Below are positions 9,147 to 18,393 of a stretch of DNA of 64,000 bases, in pieces (the first letter of the stretch is position 1; the number at the start of each line of letters is the position of its first letter). This stretch comes from Corynebacterium aquilae DSM 44791. GTDB taxonomy: Bacteria > Actinomycetota > Actinomycetes > Mycobacteriales > Mycobacteriaceae. Where the stretch lies: NCBI RefSeq assembly GCF_001941445.1, contig NZ_CP009245.1, forward strand, positions 1,883,992 through 1,947,991, given 5' to 3'. The notes below the pieces were generated by a model. It saw only the letters and a program-made list of their open reading frames with translations. It ran no database searches and was not told the DNA's origin. Position numbers and translations under genes: made by a program.

Positions 9147-9542
9147 TTAAGCAGGGGGGTTAAAAATGCTGCGCTCGTCGAAACAGGTGCGTTGGCCTGT
9201 GTGGCAGGCGGCACCGGTCTGTTCGACGGTCATCAGGACGGTATCACCGTCGCAGTCAAGGGCCACATCAATGACTTTTTGAAAGTGTCCACTGGTCAGC
9301 CCTTTGATCCAGTACTCCTGCCTGCTGCGGGAGTAGTAGGTGCCACGCCCGGTGGCCAGGGTGTAGGCCAAGGCGTGTGCATCCTGCCAGGCCAGCATCA
9401 GCACTTCGTTGTCGGTGGATTGCACGATGGCGGGCACCAGACCATCGGAGTTGAACCGCACCTGTGCACTGATATCGGCGGGTAGTTCGAAGTCGGCGGG
9501 GTTATCGTCGCTGGTGGCTCCGGTGGAATAACTGATGCTCAT
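9147..9542 (-). CDS. hisI: phosphoribosyl-AMP cyclohydrolase
   Basis: HisI opens the adenine ring of phosphoribosyl-AMP, the third step of histidine synthesis. The protein has 131 residues and, as in other actinobacteria, no fused HisE domain. Conserved stretches are [25 protein letters not shown] and the metal-binding CDGDTVLM with [11 protein letters not shown] near the C-terminus. The ATG overlaps the hisF stop codon by 4 bases (9539-9542), so the two are translationally coupled. It is the last his gene of the hisH-hisA-impA-hisF-hisI block. Confidence 0.95.
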   Translation of the reverse strand: MSISYSTGATSDDNPADFELPADISAQVRFNSDGLVPAIVQSTDNEVLMLAWQDAHALAYTLATGRGTYYSRSRQEYWIKGLTSGHFQKVIDVALDCDGDTVLMTVEQTGAACHTGQRTCFDERSIFNPPA

Positions 9543-10315
9543 CGTCGTACCTCGTATCCTGCGTCGGCGAGGGTTTTCTTGCACTCGTCGATGGTGACTT
9601 GTTGGAAGTGGAAGATGGTGGCGGCGAGCGCCGCGTCCGCGCCGGCGGCGATGGCGGGCGGGAAGTCGGCGGCTTTACCGGCGCCGCCGGAGGCGATCAC
9701 GGGAATGCTGACCCGGGCACGCACCTTGGAGATCAGTTCGGTATCGAAGCCATCGGTGGTGCCGTCGCCGTCCATGGAGTTCAAAAGAATTTCACCGACT
9801 CCGAGTTCTTCGCCGCGGGCTGCCCATTCGACGGCGTCGATGCCGGCGGAGCGGGTGCCACCGTGGGTGGTGACTTCGAATCCGCTGGGCTGGGGCTGTC
9901 CCCCCTCGGGCACTCGGCGGGCGTCGACGCTGAGCACGATGCATTGGGCGCCGAAGCGTTGGGACAGCTCGGTGAGCAGCTCGGGGCGGGCGATGGCGGA
10001 GGTGTTAACGCTGACTTTGTCCGCACCGGCGCGCAACAGCTGGTCCACGTCGTCTGCGCTGCGCACACCGCCGCCCACGGTGAGGGGAATGAAGACACAG
10101 TCTGCGGTGCGTCGTACGACGTCAAGCATAGTGCCGCGTCCGGCTTTGGAGGCGGACACGTCGAGGAAGGTTAGTTCGTCGGCGCCTTCTTGGTCGTATC
10201 GGCGGGCGAGTTCCACCGGGTCGCCGGCGTCGCGGAGGTTATCGAAGTTCACGCCCTTGACGACTCGTCCCATATCGACGTCAAGGCAGGGAATGATGCG
10301 TACGGCAACGCCCAC
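9539..10315 (-). CDS. hisF: imidazole glycerol phosphate synthase, cyclase subunit
   Basis: With the HisH glutaminase, HisF makes imidazole glycerol phosphate and AICAR from PRFAR. This 258-residue TIM barrel begins [15 protein letters not shown], with the catalytic Asp in [15 protein letters not shown] near residue 225 is the C-terminal phosphate-binding motif. GTG 10315 is chosen because the family starts directly before RIIPCLD; the upstream extension of the open frame is His/Asn-rich and non-coding in appearance. The impA gene lies 160 bases upstream; hisI overlaps its stop. Confidence 0.95.
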   Translation of the reverse strand: MGVAVRIIPCLDVDMGRVVKGVNFDNLRDAGDPVELARRYDQEGADELTFLDVSASKAGRGTMLDVVRRTADCVFIPLTVGGGVRSADDVDQLLRAGADKVSVNTSAIARPELLTELSQRFGAQCIVLSVDARRVPEGGQPQPSGFEVTTHGGTRSAGIDAVEWAARGEELGVGEILLNSMDGDGTTDGFDTELISKVRARVSIPVIASGGAGKAADFPPAIAAGADAALAATIFHFQQVTIDECKKTLADAGYEVRR

Positions 10316-10475
10316 GGATGGCTCCTTGTGGTGTTTGTGTGTGTTTGGATGCTGCTTGTGCAACACCGTTGTGTGTTTAGGCCGGCAGCGGGCACCGGGT
10401 GTGGTGGCGCGCGCTGATGCGGTTAGCGGTTAGCAGTGTATCGCGTGCAGGTATGCCCCTGAGGCTAGACGTCAC

Positions 10476-11378
10476 CTAGCTGGGGTGTTCGGTTCTAGCG
10501 GGGGGCTCGCAGTCGCTGGCGGCGAGGCAGCCGATATGCGAGGAGATGGTGGCGTGTACTTCGTCTTGGCCGGCGATGATGCCCATTCCGCTGTCCGCGC
10601 GCCAGGGTTTGCCTTCCAGGTCGGTGACGGTGCGACCGGCGGCTTGGCACAGCAGGGCGCCGGCGGCATTGTCCCAGGCGTGGGGGCTGAAGGTGACGGC
10701 GGCATCGAAGACTCCCAGCGCGGTGAGCGCGAGGTCGACGCCGACGGAGCCGGTGATGCGCAGTCGCGGGTAGGTGACGGACAGGTCGCCGAGTAGGCGG
10801 TGGCGCAGCACTGTGGGGAAACGCGAGTCTGCGGGGGAGACGATGGATCCGAATCCGACCAGGGTGGCGTCGGTCAGTGGTTGGGGTACTGCGGGGGTGT
10901 CGGCGCGTTGACCGACTAGGGGGGATTGCCCGGCGCGCAGGTGCATGCCTTGGTTCCAGATGCCGGTGGTTCCGGCTTGGGCGCTGATCATGGTGGAAAA
11001 CAGCGGTAGTGCGGTGACTGCGACGATGGGTTCGCCGTTTTCGATTAGGGCGATGAGGATGGCGCAGTTGGGGTTTCCGGTGGCGTAGTTGGTGGTGCCG
11101 TCGATGGGGTCGACGATCCAGAAGGTGCCGGTGGTTTGGCCGCCGAATTCTTCGCCGCAGACGTTGATGCCGGTGGCAGAGAGGGTGTTGCGGAGTTGGC
11201 GTTCGATGTCGAGGTCGGCGCCGGTGGCAAAGCCCCCGTCGGCTTTGATGATTTCGATGTCGCAGGTGGCCCTGGCTGCGATGAAGGTTTGGGCTGCTGC
11301 GTCGGCGGCGGTAATGGCGAAGTGGCGTAGTTCGCTGAGTTTTTCCGGCTGGTGGCGCAGGAGTGCGGTGTCGTTCAT
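10476..11378 (-). CDS. impA: inositol monophosphatase family protein in the his cluster
   Basis: This 300-residue Mg2+-dependent phosphatase carries the full inositol-monophosphatase signature: GEEFGG near residue 75, WIVDPIDGTTNYA near 87-99 and WDNAAGALLCQAAG near 235. In C. glutamicum the gene at this place, impA, is part of the his operon. Its product may contribute inositol phosphate or histidinol phosphate phosphatase activity, though the main histidinol-phosphatase there is HisN elsewhere. The exact substrate cannot be read from sequence. It sits between hisA and hisF on the same strand. Confidence 0.85.
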   Translation of the reverse strand: MNDTALLRHQPEKLSELRHFAITAADAAAQTFIAARATCDIEIIKADGGFATGADLDIERQLRNTLSATGINVCGEEFGGQTTGTFWIVDPIDGTTNYATGNPNCAILIALIENGEPIVAVTALPLFSTMISAQAGTTGIWNQGMHLRAGQSPLVGQRADTPAVPQPLTDATLVGFGSIVSPADSRFPTVLRHRLLGDLSVTYPRLRITGSVGVDLALTALGVFDAAVTFSPHAWDNAAGALLCQAAGRTVTDLEGKPWRADSGMGIIAGQDEVHATISSHIGCLAASDCEPPARTEHPS

Positions 11379-11444
11379 GGCTTGCCTTGGGGGTGTGACG
11401 CGGCGCGCGTGGGGTGTCCGTACCTTGCGGGTATGGGGGTGGTG

Positions 11445-12188
11445 TTAGTGGTTGAGGGCGTTGACCGCGTCGAGGGCTTCGCGGAGGGTGAAGCGGTTTT
11501 CGTAGAGGGCTTTTCCGATGATGGCGGAGTCGATGCCTTCGTCTTGGTAGGCGGCGATGTCGAGGACGTCTTGGAGGGTGGCGATGCCGCCGGAGGCGAC
11601 GACGGGGGCGTCGGTGGCGGCGGAGACGTCGCGGAGCAGTTCGATGTTGGGGCCTGCCAGGGTGCCGTCTTTGGAGACGTCGGTGACGACGAAGCGGGCG
11701 CAGCCGGCGGCGTCGAGGCGTTCAACGACTTCCCATAGGTCGCCGCCGTCGGAGACCCAGCCGTTGCCTTTGGTGCGCCATTCGCCGTCTTCGTAGCGTA
11801 CGGCGATGTCGACGGCGATTTTGTCGCCGTGTTGGGCGATGGCTTGGGCGATCCATTCGGGTTTTTCTAGCGCGGCGGTGCCGATGTTGACGCGGCGGGC
11901 GCCGGTTGCCAGTGCGCGTTCGAGGGAGGCGTCGTCGCGGATGCCGCCGGTGAGTTCGACGTTAATGTCGAGGTTTTTGACGATGTCGGCCATGAGTTCG
12001 TGGTTGGAGCCCCGGTTGAAGGCAGCGTCGAGGTCGACGAAGTGGAGCCAGGTGGCGCCTTGGTTTTGCCATTCGAGGGCCATTTCGAGGGGGGAGCCGT
12101 AGATTTTTTCGCTTCCGGCTTCGCCTTGGTTGAGGCGGACGGCTTGGCCGTTGACGACGTCGACTGCGGGCAGCAAGGTGAAGGTCAT
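11445..12188 (-). CDS. hisA: ProFAR isomerase
   Basis: HisA isomerises the aminoaldose ProFAR to the aminoketose PRFAR. The 247-residue TIM barrel begins [17 protein letters not shown], with the catalytic Asp in AVDV. It has [15 protein letters not shown] near residue 80 and [15 protein letters not shown] near 190. Actinobacterial HisA can be bifunctional (PriA, also doing the TrpF step) in genera lacking trpF, but corynebacteria usually have a separate TrpF, so HisA is preferred. It is 51 bases downstream of hisH and 66 bases upstream of impA. Confidence 0.93.
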   Translation of the reverse strand: MTFTLLPAVDVVNGQAVRLNQGEAGSEKIYGSPLEMALEWQNQGATWLHFVDLDAAFNRGSNHELMADIVKNLDINVELTGGIRDDASLERALATGARRVNIGTAALEKPEWIAQAIAQHGDKIAVDIAVRYEDGEWRTKGNGWVSDGGDLWEVVERLDAAGCARFVVTDVSKDGTLAGPNIELLRDVSAATDAPVVASGGIATLQDVLDIAAYQDEGIDSAIIGKALYENRFTLREALDAVNALNH

Positions 12189-12239
12189 GGTGTTTTGGGG
12201 TCCTTGGGGTGCGGGGTGGGTTGTAAAACTCGGGAGAGT

Positions 12240-12875
12240 TTAGAGGATGTCGAGCCAGTTTTTGAGGAGTTGGGCGCCGGCGTCTGCTGATTTTTCGGGG
12301 TGAAATTGGGTGGCCCAGAGGGGGCCGTTTTCTACGGCGGCGACGAAGTCGCAGTTTTCGTGGGTGGCCCAGGTGACTTGGGGCGGGGTGGTCAGCCCGT
12401 CGTCTTCGAATTCCCAGTTGGTGACCGCGTAGGAGTGGACGAAGTAGAAGCGTTCCTCGGGGTCGAAGCCGCTAAACATTTGGGAGTTTTCGGGCGGGCG
12501 GACGGTGTTCCATCCCATGTGTGGGAGCACGGTGGCGTTGAGTTTTTCGACCGTGCCGGGCCATTGGCCGCAGCCGGTGGCGTCGACGCCGTGTTCGACG
12601 CCACGGTCGAACATGATTTGCATGCCGACGCAGATGCCCATCACGGGGCGGCTGCCGGCGAGGCGTTCGCCGATCATGCGTTCGCCGTGTACTGCGGTCA
12701 GGCCTTGCATGCAGGCGCCGTAGGCTCCGACGCCGGGGACGAGAAGGCCGTCGACGGCGAGCACGGTGGCGGGGTCGTGGGTGACGGTGACCTCTGCACC
12801 GACGCGTTCGAGGGCGCGTTGGGCGGAGCGGATGTTGCCGGATCCGTAGTCGAGGAGGGCTACTTTCTTTGCCAT
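12240..12875 (-). CDS. hisH: imidazole glycerol phosphate synthase, glutaminase subunit
   Basis: HisH is the class I glutamine amidotransferase that supplies ammonia to HisF. The 211-residue protein shows [17 protein letters not shown] at the start, [13 protein letters not shown] near residue 50, the nucleophile Cys in [11 protein letters not shown] near 85, and the catalytic His and Glu in [10 protein letters not shown] near 195. ATG 12875 is the family start; the long open frame upstream is His/Pro-rich and non-coding. In C. glutamicum hisH follows an MFS gene within one operon, but here an ABC transporter operon on the other strand lies upstream, so hisH is likely to head its own transcript. 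Confidence 0.94.
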   Translation of the reverse strand: MAKKVALLDYGSGNIRSAQRALERVGAEVTVTHDPATVLAVDGLLVPGVGAYGACMQGLTAVHGERMIGERLAGSRPVMGICVGMQIMFDRGVEHGVDATGCGQWPGTVEKLNATVLPHMGWNTVRPPENSQMFSGFDPEERFYFVHSYAVTNWEFEDDGLTTPPQVTWATHENCDFVAAVENGPLWATQFHPEKSADAGAQLLKNWLDIL

Positions 12876-13167
12876 GTTCACCCATGCTAGTCGGCTGGGC
12901 TGGTTGGTTCCTGGTCGGGTCGTGGTGCGGTTGCTGCTGTGTGGGCCGCGGCGGGCGGGGGACGACGGGTGTGGGGGGTGTTTGTGCCGGTGCCTGACGT
13001 CGGCTTGGAGATGGAGTTGGGGTGGCAACGGGTGTGGTTGCGGTGGATGGAGGTGGTTGGGATGGGAGTCGGTGGGTAGGAGTTCCGGCGGCGAGGCATT
13101 CTCCCCCACCCACATCAATCACCCGTTCGTGCACCCCCCTCCCGCCTAGAGACACCCGCCCACACCA

Positions 13168-13196
13168 ACTACACCGAAACCACTTAGTGAAAACAA
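13168..13196 (-). promoter_or_regulatory. candidate promoter for hisH-hisA-impA-hisF-hisI
   Basis: On the minus strand TTGTTT (13196-13191) and TGTAGT (13173-13168) are 17 bases apart. Each resembles a SigA hexamer. It would give a leader of roughly 285 bases before hisH. A promoter somewhere in this gap is expected because the upstream his genes are cut off by an opposing operon. Confidence 0.3.
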
Positions 13197-13297
13197 TCCC
13201 ACCCATAATATGCTGCATGATTTTCATTAAGGTCTGCTTTTAGACAGCCCGAACATCCCACAACCCATACCCACAAACCACCCCCACCCACCACCAA

Positions 13298-13310
13298 GTT
13301 AAGGCTTAAC
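13298..13310. promoter_or_regulatory. GTTAAG-G-CTTAAC palindrome, possible operator
   Basis: A perfect 13-base odd palindrome stands in the AT-rich part of the gap between hisH and the ABC importer operon. It is 364 bases before the importer start and about 100 bases upstream of the candidate hisH promoter. It has some likeness to the core of DtxR-type boxes (GGTTAGSCTAACC) but is not a match. The bound factor, if any, is unknown. Confidence 0.3.
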
Positions 13311-13674
13311 GTCCGCTACTTGTCCCACCGGGCACTAACGTAAGGCGCGGATTGGTCTTGCACCGTGTTGACGATTGCCGCCCCGCCAACGCACCTCCCC
13401 CACTCAGGGAACACGCAACCGATCCTGCCGACTGTCACCCCGCACACAACCCTTCTCGGCCGCCAGAACAACCACCGGTCGCCGTCGTGCCACAAGGGTT
13501 TTAGGAGAGTGTGCCCACGCCCCGGTGATCCACAGCAGCAGGATCTGTGCGCCACGCCACCACCCCGGACGGAGGTGCACCTTCCAGCCACTGGAAGCGG
13601 GCCATTCACCCCCGCTGCGCACACGGCGCGCGGGAGGATAGTTCCACACGTTTTTCTTTCATAAAGGTTTTGCC

Positions 13675-15363
13675 ATGAGTACCTCCGCCCTACCCCAGTC
13701 TTCGTCCGCCACCTGGAACCGACGCATGCGCCGCACCGCTCTGGCGGCAGTGCTTTCCTCGGCTCTCATCGCCACCGCCTGCTCCAACCCCGACGGCGGA
13801 TCCACCAGCGCCGAAGGTGCCAGCGACGCCGACAAAAACGACACCGTTGTCCTACTGACCGGCGACGAGCTCGGCCAGTACAACCCCATCGGCGTCCACG
13901 GCCGCTCCGGCGACTCCCACATCTTCGAAGGCCTCTACCGGGTCGAACCCGGCGTCGTCGACAAGCAGCCGGAACTACAGCCGGTCCTGGCCGCCGGCCC
14001 CGCCACCGCCAACTCCGACAACACCGTCTGGACCGTCCCTGTCGCCAGCGGCATTAAGTTCTCCGACGGCACCGACTTCGGGCCTGAGGACGTCGTCGCC
14101 ACCTTTAAAGCCATCCAAGATGAGCGCTCCGCCTCCGAAGAAGCCTCCACCTGGGATTTCGTCAAGAGCGTGGAAGAAAAAGACGGCAACGTCGTCTTCA
14201 CCCTTGAGCGCCCCTTCGCCGAATTCCCCCGCCTGCTGCTCAACGGAATCGCCCCCTCCGAAGCCTTCGACTTCAACAACCTCGGCCCCGCAGAGGACTC
14301 CGAACTCAACACCAAGCCCGTAGGCACCGGCCCCTACAAGCTGGAATCGCTGCGCGCCGACGAAGCAGTGCTCACCGCCCGCGATGACTACCGCGCCGGC
14401 GCCCCGGAAGTGAAAAAGATCGTCGTGCGCCACGCACCCGACGAAAACTCCCGCGCCCAACAAATCAAGAGCGGTGAAGGCGACGGCACCATCCTGGAAC
14501 CCAAACTCGCCCTCGACTTCGATGGCCAAGACGGCTACACCGTCACCGCCGCCACCTCCGCCGACTGGCGCGGCATCACCCTGCCGTCTGGCAACCCCTT
14601 CACCGGTGACGCCAAAGTCCGCCAGGCTCTGAACTACGCCATCGACCGCGACGCCATGGTGCGCGACGTACTCGACGGCAAGGGCCACGCCAACTCCACC
14701 TTCTTCGCATCCTTCTACGGCAAAGCCTTCGACAAGGACTCCCAGTTCACCCACGACCAGGAAAAGGCCGAAAAACTCCTCGACGAAGCCGGCTGGACCA
14801 AGGGCGCAGACGGCATCCGCGAAAAGGACGGCCAAAAAGCCTCCTTCGACATCATCTACTTCCCCAACCGCGACGCCGCCCGCCTCGACCTGACCCTGGC
14901 CACCGTCTCCGACCTGAAAAAGATCGGCGTCGAAGCCAACCCGGTTGCCATCGAACCGAAAAACATCTCCGCCGACCAAGTCCACACCACCCCGGTGATG
15001 CTCGGCGGCGGCGAACTGCCCTACACCGTCGACTCCCAGATCTACCGCCTCCTGCACGGCAAATACGCCGTCGCCGGCCAAGGCGGCAAGTTCGACAACG
15101 CCTCCGACTACTCCAACCCCGCCATCGACGCACTGCTCGACGCGGCACGCTCGGAGTCTGACGCCGACAAACGCGACGAACTCTACCGCTCCCTGCAGCG
15201 CGAATACATCGAAAACCCCGCCATGCTGCAAATCGCCTACGTCGACCACATGTACGTCACCCGCGACCAGGGCTACAAGACCTCCCCGCTGGTCCTTGAA
15301 CCCCACTCCCACGGCGTGACCTTCGGCCCGTGGCTGCACATCAACGAGTGGACCAAGAAGTAA
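13675..15363 (+). CDS. peptide/nickel-type ABC transporter substrate-binding lipoprotein
   Basis: This is a 562-residue family 5 extracellular solute-binding protein (OppA/DppA/NikA type). A signal peptide ends in the lipobox LIATACSN with Cys 36, so it should be lipidated and anchored to the outer face of the membrane. Family features include GLYRVEPG, IKFSDGTDFGPEDVVATFKAI and KPVGTGPYKLE. KVRQALNYAIDRDAM, near residue 313, is the strongest family 5 motif. AAAGG lies 7 bases before ATG 13675. It heads a five-gene plus-strand operon with two permeases and two ATPases. Peptides, nickel or metallophores are all possible ligands; the sequence does not decide. Confidence 0.88.
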   Translation: MSTSALPQSSSATWNRRMRRTALAAVLSSALIATACSNPDGGSTSAEGASDADKNDTVVLLTGDELGQYNPIGVHGRSGDSHIFEGLYRVEPGVVDKQPELQPVLAAGPATANSDNTVWTVPVASGIKFSDGTDFGPEDVVATFKAIQDERSASEEASTWDFVKSVEEKDGNVVFTLERPFAEFPRLLLNGIAPSEAFDFNNLGPAEDSELNTKPVGTGPYKLESLRADEAVLTARDDYRAGAPEVKKIVVRHAPDENSRAQQIKSGEGDGTILEPKLALDFDGQDGYTVTAATSADWRGITLPSGNPFTGDAKVRQALNYAIDRDAMVRDVLDGKGHANSTFFASFYGKAFDKDSQFTHDQEKAEKLLDEAGWTKGADGIREKDGQKASFDIIYFPNRDAARLDLTLATVSDLKKIGVEANPVAIEPKNISADQVHTTPVMLGGGELPYTVDSQIYRLLHGKYAVAGQGGKFDNASDYSNPAIDALLDAARSESDADKRDELYRSLQREYIENPAMLQIAYVDHMYVTRDQGYKTSPLVLEPHSHGVTFGPWLHINEWTKK

Positions 15364-15462
15364 CCCCTTCCCCACCACATCACACCCGCGGGAGCCCAGC
15401 CGGCTCCCGCGGGCCTTGAGACACCTCGCGCACCCACCGAAGGACGCCACCCCCAAGGCCGC

Positions 15463-16563
15463 GTGAAAGGAACCCTGCAGCTCGTGTCCACCCCTGAAAC
15501 CATCCCACCCGACCAGCTCGGCAGCCCCACCGCCGCCGCGCACGCCACCGCCGCCATCAACCCCGGCCTGCGCGCCCGCATCACCCGGCGCCGCACCGAC
15601 ATCGGCCACATGGTGGTGCGCCGCCTGGCCGTGTTCATCCCACTGCTGCTACTGATCACCCTCGCCGTGTTCGGACTCGCCGCCGTCAGCCCCTTCGACC
15701 CCCTCGAGGCATACACCGGAGGCCGCGCCGGCAACCTCAGCACCGAACAAGCCGAAAAACTCTCCCACACCCTCGGACTCGACATCCCCTGGTGGCAAGC
15801 CTGGATGACCTGGATCGCAGACCTTCTCCGCGGAGACCTGGGAACCTCCCGCTACTACCGCATGCCAGTATCGGAAGTCCTCGCCCAACGCCTGCCCTGG
15901 ACCCTGCTACTCGGCAGCCTCGGACTACTACTGGCCATCGTGCTCGCCGTCATCCTCGGCACCATCGCAGGCGTTCGCCCCCACTCCCCTACCGCCAAAA
16001 TCACCGACGCTCTAGCCGGGCTGCTTCAAGCCACCCCGCCCTTCGTGCTCGCCCTCGGCGCCCTCAGCGTCTTCGCGCTCTACCTCCGCTGGGTCCCCAC
16101 CGGAGGACTCACCGACCCCGGCGCAGACGTCACCTTCACCGGCACTGTCCGCCACATCATCACCCCGGCGGTGGTGCTAGGACTAAGCCAACTGCCATGG
16201 CTGGTACTCAGCCTCAAAGAATCCGTGCGGGCAACAATGGGCAGCGACGCCATTCGAGGCGCACGCGTGCGCGGCCTAGACGAAAAAACCATTGTGCGCG
16301 GGCACGTCATTCCCGCCGCCCTACCACCCTTTGTGGCGCTCATCGGCACCCGACTGCCGGAGTTGATTGTCGGTTCCACCCTCGTGGAGGCAGTGTTTTC
16401 CTGGCCCGGACTAGGATTCGCCCTGGTTCAGGCCTGCCAGTCCATGGACTTCCCACTCCTAGCGTTTTTGACGCTGGCCACCACCGCGGTGGTCCTCCTG
16501 GGAAACCTGCTCGCAGACATCCTGATCGTCGTCAGTGACCCACGGGTGGATGCCGATGTCTAA
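15463..16563 (+). CDS. ABC transporter permease, DppB/NikB type
   Basis: This 366-residue membrane protein has a first helix near residues 50-72 and a long external loop (LGLDIPWWQAWMTWIADLL). A block of five helices with the BPD-transport EAA-like motif (RVRGLDEKTIVRGHVIPAAL) follows, near residue 270. The layout is that of the DppB/OppB class. GTG 15463 has AAGG 5 bases upstream; GTG 15484 is an alternative start with AAAGGA further away. The polar N-terminus of about 45 residues is longer than usual. Its last 8 bases overlap the next permease gene. Confidence 0.87.
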   Translation: MKGTLQLVSTPETIPPDQLGSPTAAAHATAAINPGLRARITRRRTDIGHMVVRRLAVFIPLLLLITLAVFGLAAVSPFDPLEAYTGGRAGNLSTEQAEKLSHTLGLDIPWWQAWMTWIADLLRGDLGTSRYYRMPVSEVLAQRLPWTLLLGSLGLLLAIVLAVILGTIAGVRPHSPTAKITDALAGLLQATPPFVLALGALSVFALYLRWVPTGGLTDPGADVTFTGTVRHIITPAVVLGLSQLPWLVLSLKESVRATMGSDAIRGARVRGLDEKTIVRGHVIPAALPPFVALIGTRLPELIVGSTLVEAVFSWPGLGFALVQACQSMDFPLLAFLTLATTAVVLLGNLLADILIVVSDPRVDADV

Positions 16564-17458
16564 CCAGGCCTGCCCCAACACAACCACCCGCTGGACCGCG
16601 CCCAAACCCGCCGATGCGACCCGCAGATTCTTCCGCCGCTTCGCATCCGCATCCTCCATGATCGGCCTGATCGTGCTCGTGGCCTTGACCACCTATGCGA
16701 TCGTGGTGCCCATCGTCGCCCACATCGATCCCGCCATGACTGATTTCGCGAACCGGGGCTTAAGCCCCAGCGCAGAGCATCTATTCGGCACAGATTCAAA
16801 AGGACGCGACGTATTCGTGCGCCTCGCCGCCGGCTTAAGGATTTCACTGCTCATCGCGCTGCTCACAGCAATCATTTCCACCGTCGTCGGCACCACCATC
16901 GGCGTGGTCTCAGCACTGCTGGGCGGCGTGGTCGACCAGGTGCTCATGCGAGTGACCGACACGGTCAATGCGCTGCCTCACCTGCTGTTAGGCCTGCTGA
17001 TCGTCAGCATGTTCCCCGGCAACATCGTGGCCATCGTGGCGTCCTTGGTGCTCACCCACTGGGTCAGCACCGCCCGCACCGTGCGTGCCCAAGTGCTGTC
17101 CGTGCGCACCGCTTCCTTCGTATCGCTGAGCTACCTGCAGGGCGCAAGTACCCAACAAGTCCTGTGGCGTCACTTTGTGCCGGCAGCAATGGGCCAGGCA
17201 CTGGTCGGTCTGGTGCTGCTGATCCCGCACGCCGTCTGGCACGAATCAACCCTGTCATTCTTGGGTGTTGGCCTGCCACCACACCACCCGTCGCTGGGCA
17301 CCATCCTGTCGGACGCCGAAGGCGCATTGTTGCTGGGGCACTGGTGGATCCTGGTGATTCCGGCAACCCTGTTGATCGCCACGACACTGTCGATCGGGGC
17401 CGTAGGCAAGGGGCTGGCTGCCGCCGCCCACGGCGTTGGAGGTGAATCACGGGTATGA
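16556..17458 (+). CDS. ABC transporter permease, DppC/NikC type
   Basis: This 300-residue protein has six membrane segments. The typical DppC/OppC start includes the HLFGTDSKGRDVFVRLAAGLR motif near residue 75, preceded by one helix. The permease EAA-type loop lies near residue 200 (YLQGASTQQVLWRHFVPAAM). It forms the translocation channel with the preceding permease. ATG 16556 is chosen over 16535 because it overlaps the previous stop by 8 bases, in keeping with the operon, and GGTGGA lies upstream. Its stop overlaps the next start (ATGA). Confidence 0.87.
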   Translation: MSNQACPNTTTRWTAPKPADATRRFFRRFASASSMIGLIVLVALTTYAIVVPIVAHIDPAMTDFANRGLSPSAEHLFGTDSKGRDVFVRLAAGLRISLLIALLTAIISTVVGTTIGVVSALLGGVVDQVLMRVTDTVNALPHLLLGLLIVSMFPGNIVAIVASLVLTHWVSTARTVRAQVLSVRTASFVSLSYLQGASTQQVLWRHFVPAAMGQALVGLVLLIPHAVWHESTLSFLGVGLPPHHPSLGTILSDAEGALLLGHWWILVIPATLLIATTLSIGAVGKGLAAAAHGVGGESRV

Positions 17459-18393
17459 GCAATTTCGATCACCGCACCCCTATCGTGAGCCTGCAAAATC
17501 TGACTGTGCGGATCCCGCTGGCAGACACCCGCCAGGTAGTGCACGCCGCCACCGACGTAAGCCTCGATATCTTCCCCGGCCAAGTTCTCGCCATCGTCGG
17601 TGAATCGGGCTGTGGCAAATCCATCATCGCCAGCGCGATGACCGGCGGGTTGCAGCTAGCCGCCAGCGTCACCGGAACAGTGTCCGCGTCCCTGCCCCAG
17701 CTGGGCACAGTCAACCTTGTCGAAGAAAACAAGCGGCTGGGCTTTTACACCCCGCCACGCGGTGTGCTGGGCCATCACATTGCCCTAGTGCCCCAATCAG
17801 CGGCCACCTTCCTCACACCGGTGCGCACCGTAGGCAGCCAACTGGAAGAAACTGTGGTCGCCCTGGGAAACAAAACCACCCTCGATGAGCTCTTAGAGAT
17901 GGTCGAGCTCGAACAGTCCGTGTTGGGCCTGTACCCGCACGAAATGTCCGGCGGCATGGCACAGCGCGCCGCGATCGCTTTCGCCGTGGCGGGCCGCCCA
18001 GAAGTGATTGTGGCCGATGAGCCAACCGCATCCCTCGACCCAGAACGCACCCGCCACATTTTCACCCTGCTGGGTTCACTCGCCGCCGCGGGCGCGGCGG
18101 TAGTGCTCATCACCCACGACATCGCCGATGTCCGCCACACCAAGGTCGCCGACCGCGCGGCCGTGGTGTATGCCTCCCGCATCGTGGAGCACGGCCCGGC
18201 CGAAAAAGTACTGCGCACACCCAAGCACCCCTACACCAGGGATCTTCTCGCCGCATTACCGGAAAACGGCATGCACCCCATGCCCGGTGTTCCCCCAACG
18301 TTGACGGACTTAGCTGAGGACTACACCTACGACACTCGGCTGGCACAGCATGCCGAGCTCATGGCGCGTCTGGCCGGAAAGGACCCATCATGA
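17455..18393 (+). CDS. ABC transporter ATP-binding protein, DppD/NikD type
   Basis: This 312-residue ATPase carries Walker A GESGCGKS near residue 50, a Q-loop in ALVPQSAATFLTP, the signature MSGGMAQRAAIAF near 165 and Walker B VIVADEPTASLD. The switch His sits in LITHDIADV. The C-terminal HPYTRDLLAALPE is the oligopeptide/dipeptide ATPase extension motif, although the Cys-rich part seen in some relatives is absent. It energises the importer from the cytoplasm. Start and stop both overlap neighbours by 4 bases. Confidence 0.87.
   Translation: MSNFDHRTPIVSLQNLTVRIPLADTRQVVHAATDVSLDIFPGQVLAIVGESGCGKSIIASAMTGGLQLAASVTGTVSASLPQLGTVNLVEENKRLGFYTPPRGVLGHHIALVPQSAATFLTPVRTVGSQLEETVVALGNKTTLDELLEMVELEQSVLGLYPHEMSGGMAQRAAIAFAVAGRPEVIVADEPTASLDPERTRHIFTLLGSLAAAGAAVVLITHDIADVRHTKVADRAAVVYASRIVEHGPAEKVLRTPKHPYTRDLLAALPENGMHPMPGVPPTLTDLAEDYTYDTRLAQHAELMARLAGKDPS

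Larger units (their letters stand above)
12876..13674. other. 799-bp divergent intergenic region between hisH and the ABC operon
   Basis: No convincing gene was found; open frames here are Pro/His/Arg-rich shadows of C-rich sequence. The stretch 13180-13320 is clearly more AT-rich than its surroundings and holds the candidate hisH promoter and the palindrome listed separately. Another -10-like hexamer, TATTAT on the minus strand, lies at 13205-13210 beside an imperfect dyad (ATGCTGCAT, near 13209-13217). The last part carries AAAGG 7 bases before the ATG of the substrate-binding protein. Confidence 0.5.

Noticed and set aside
13205..13225. A Zur- or DtxR-like box in the hisH/importer gap.
   Set aside because: ATGAAAATCAT and ATGCTGCAT only partly resemble either consensus, so it is mentioned only as a weak dyad.
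13975..15609. A 544-residue antisense frame over the substrate-binding protein gene.
   Set aside because: Gly/Val/Asp-rich shadow; the plus-strand gene has a lipobox, family 5 motifs and a ribosome site.
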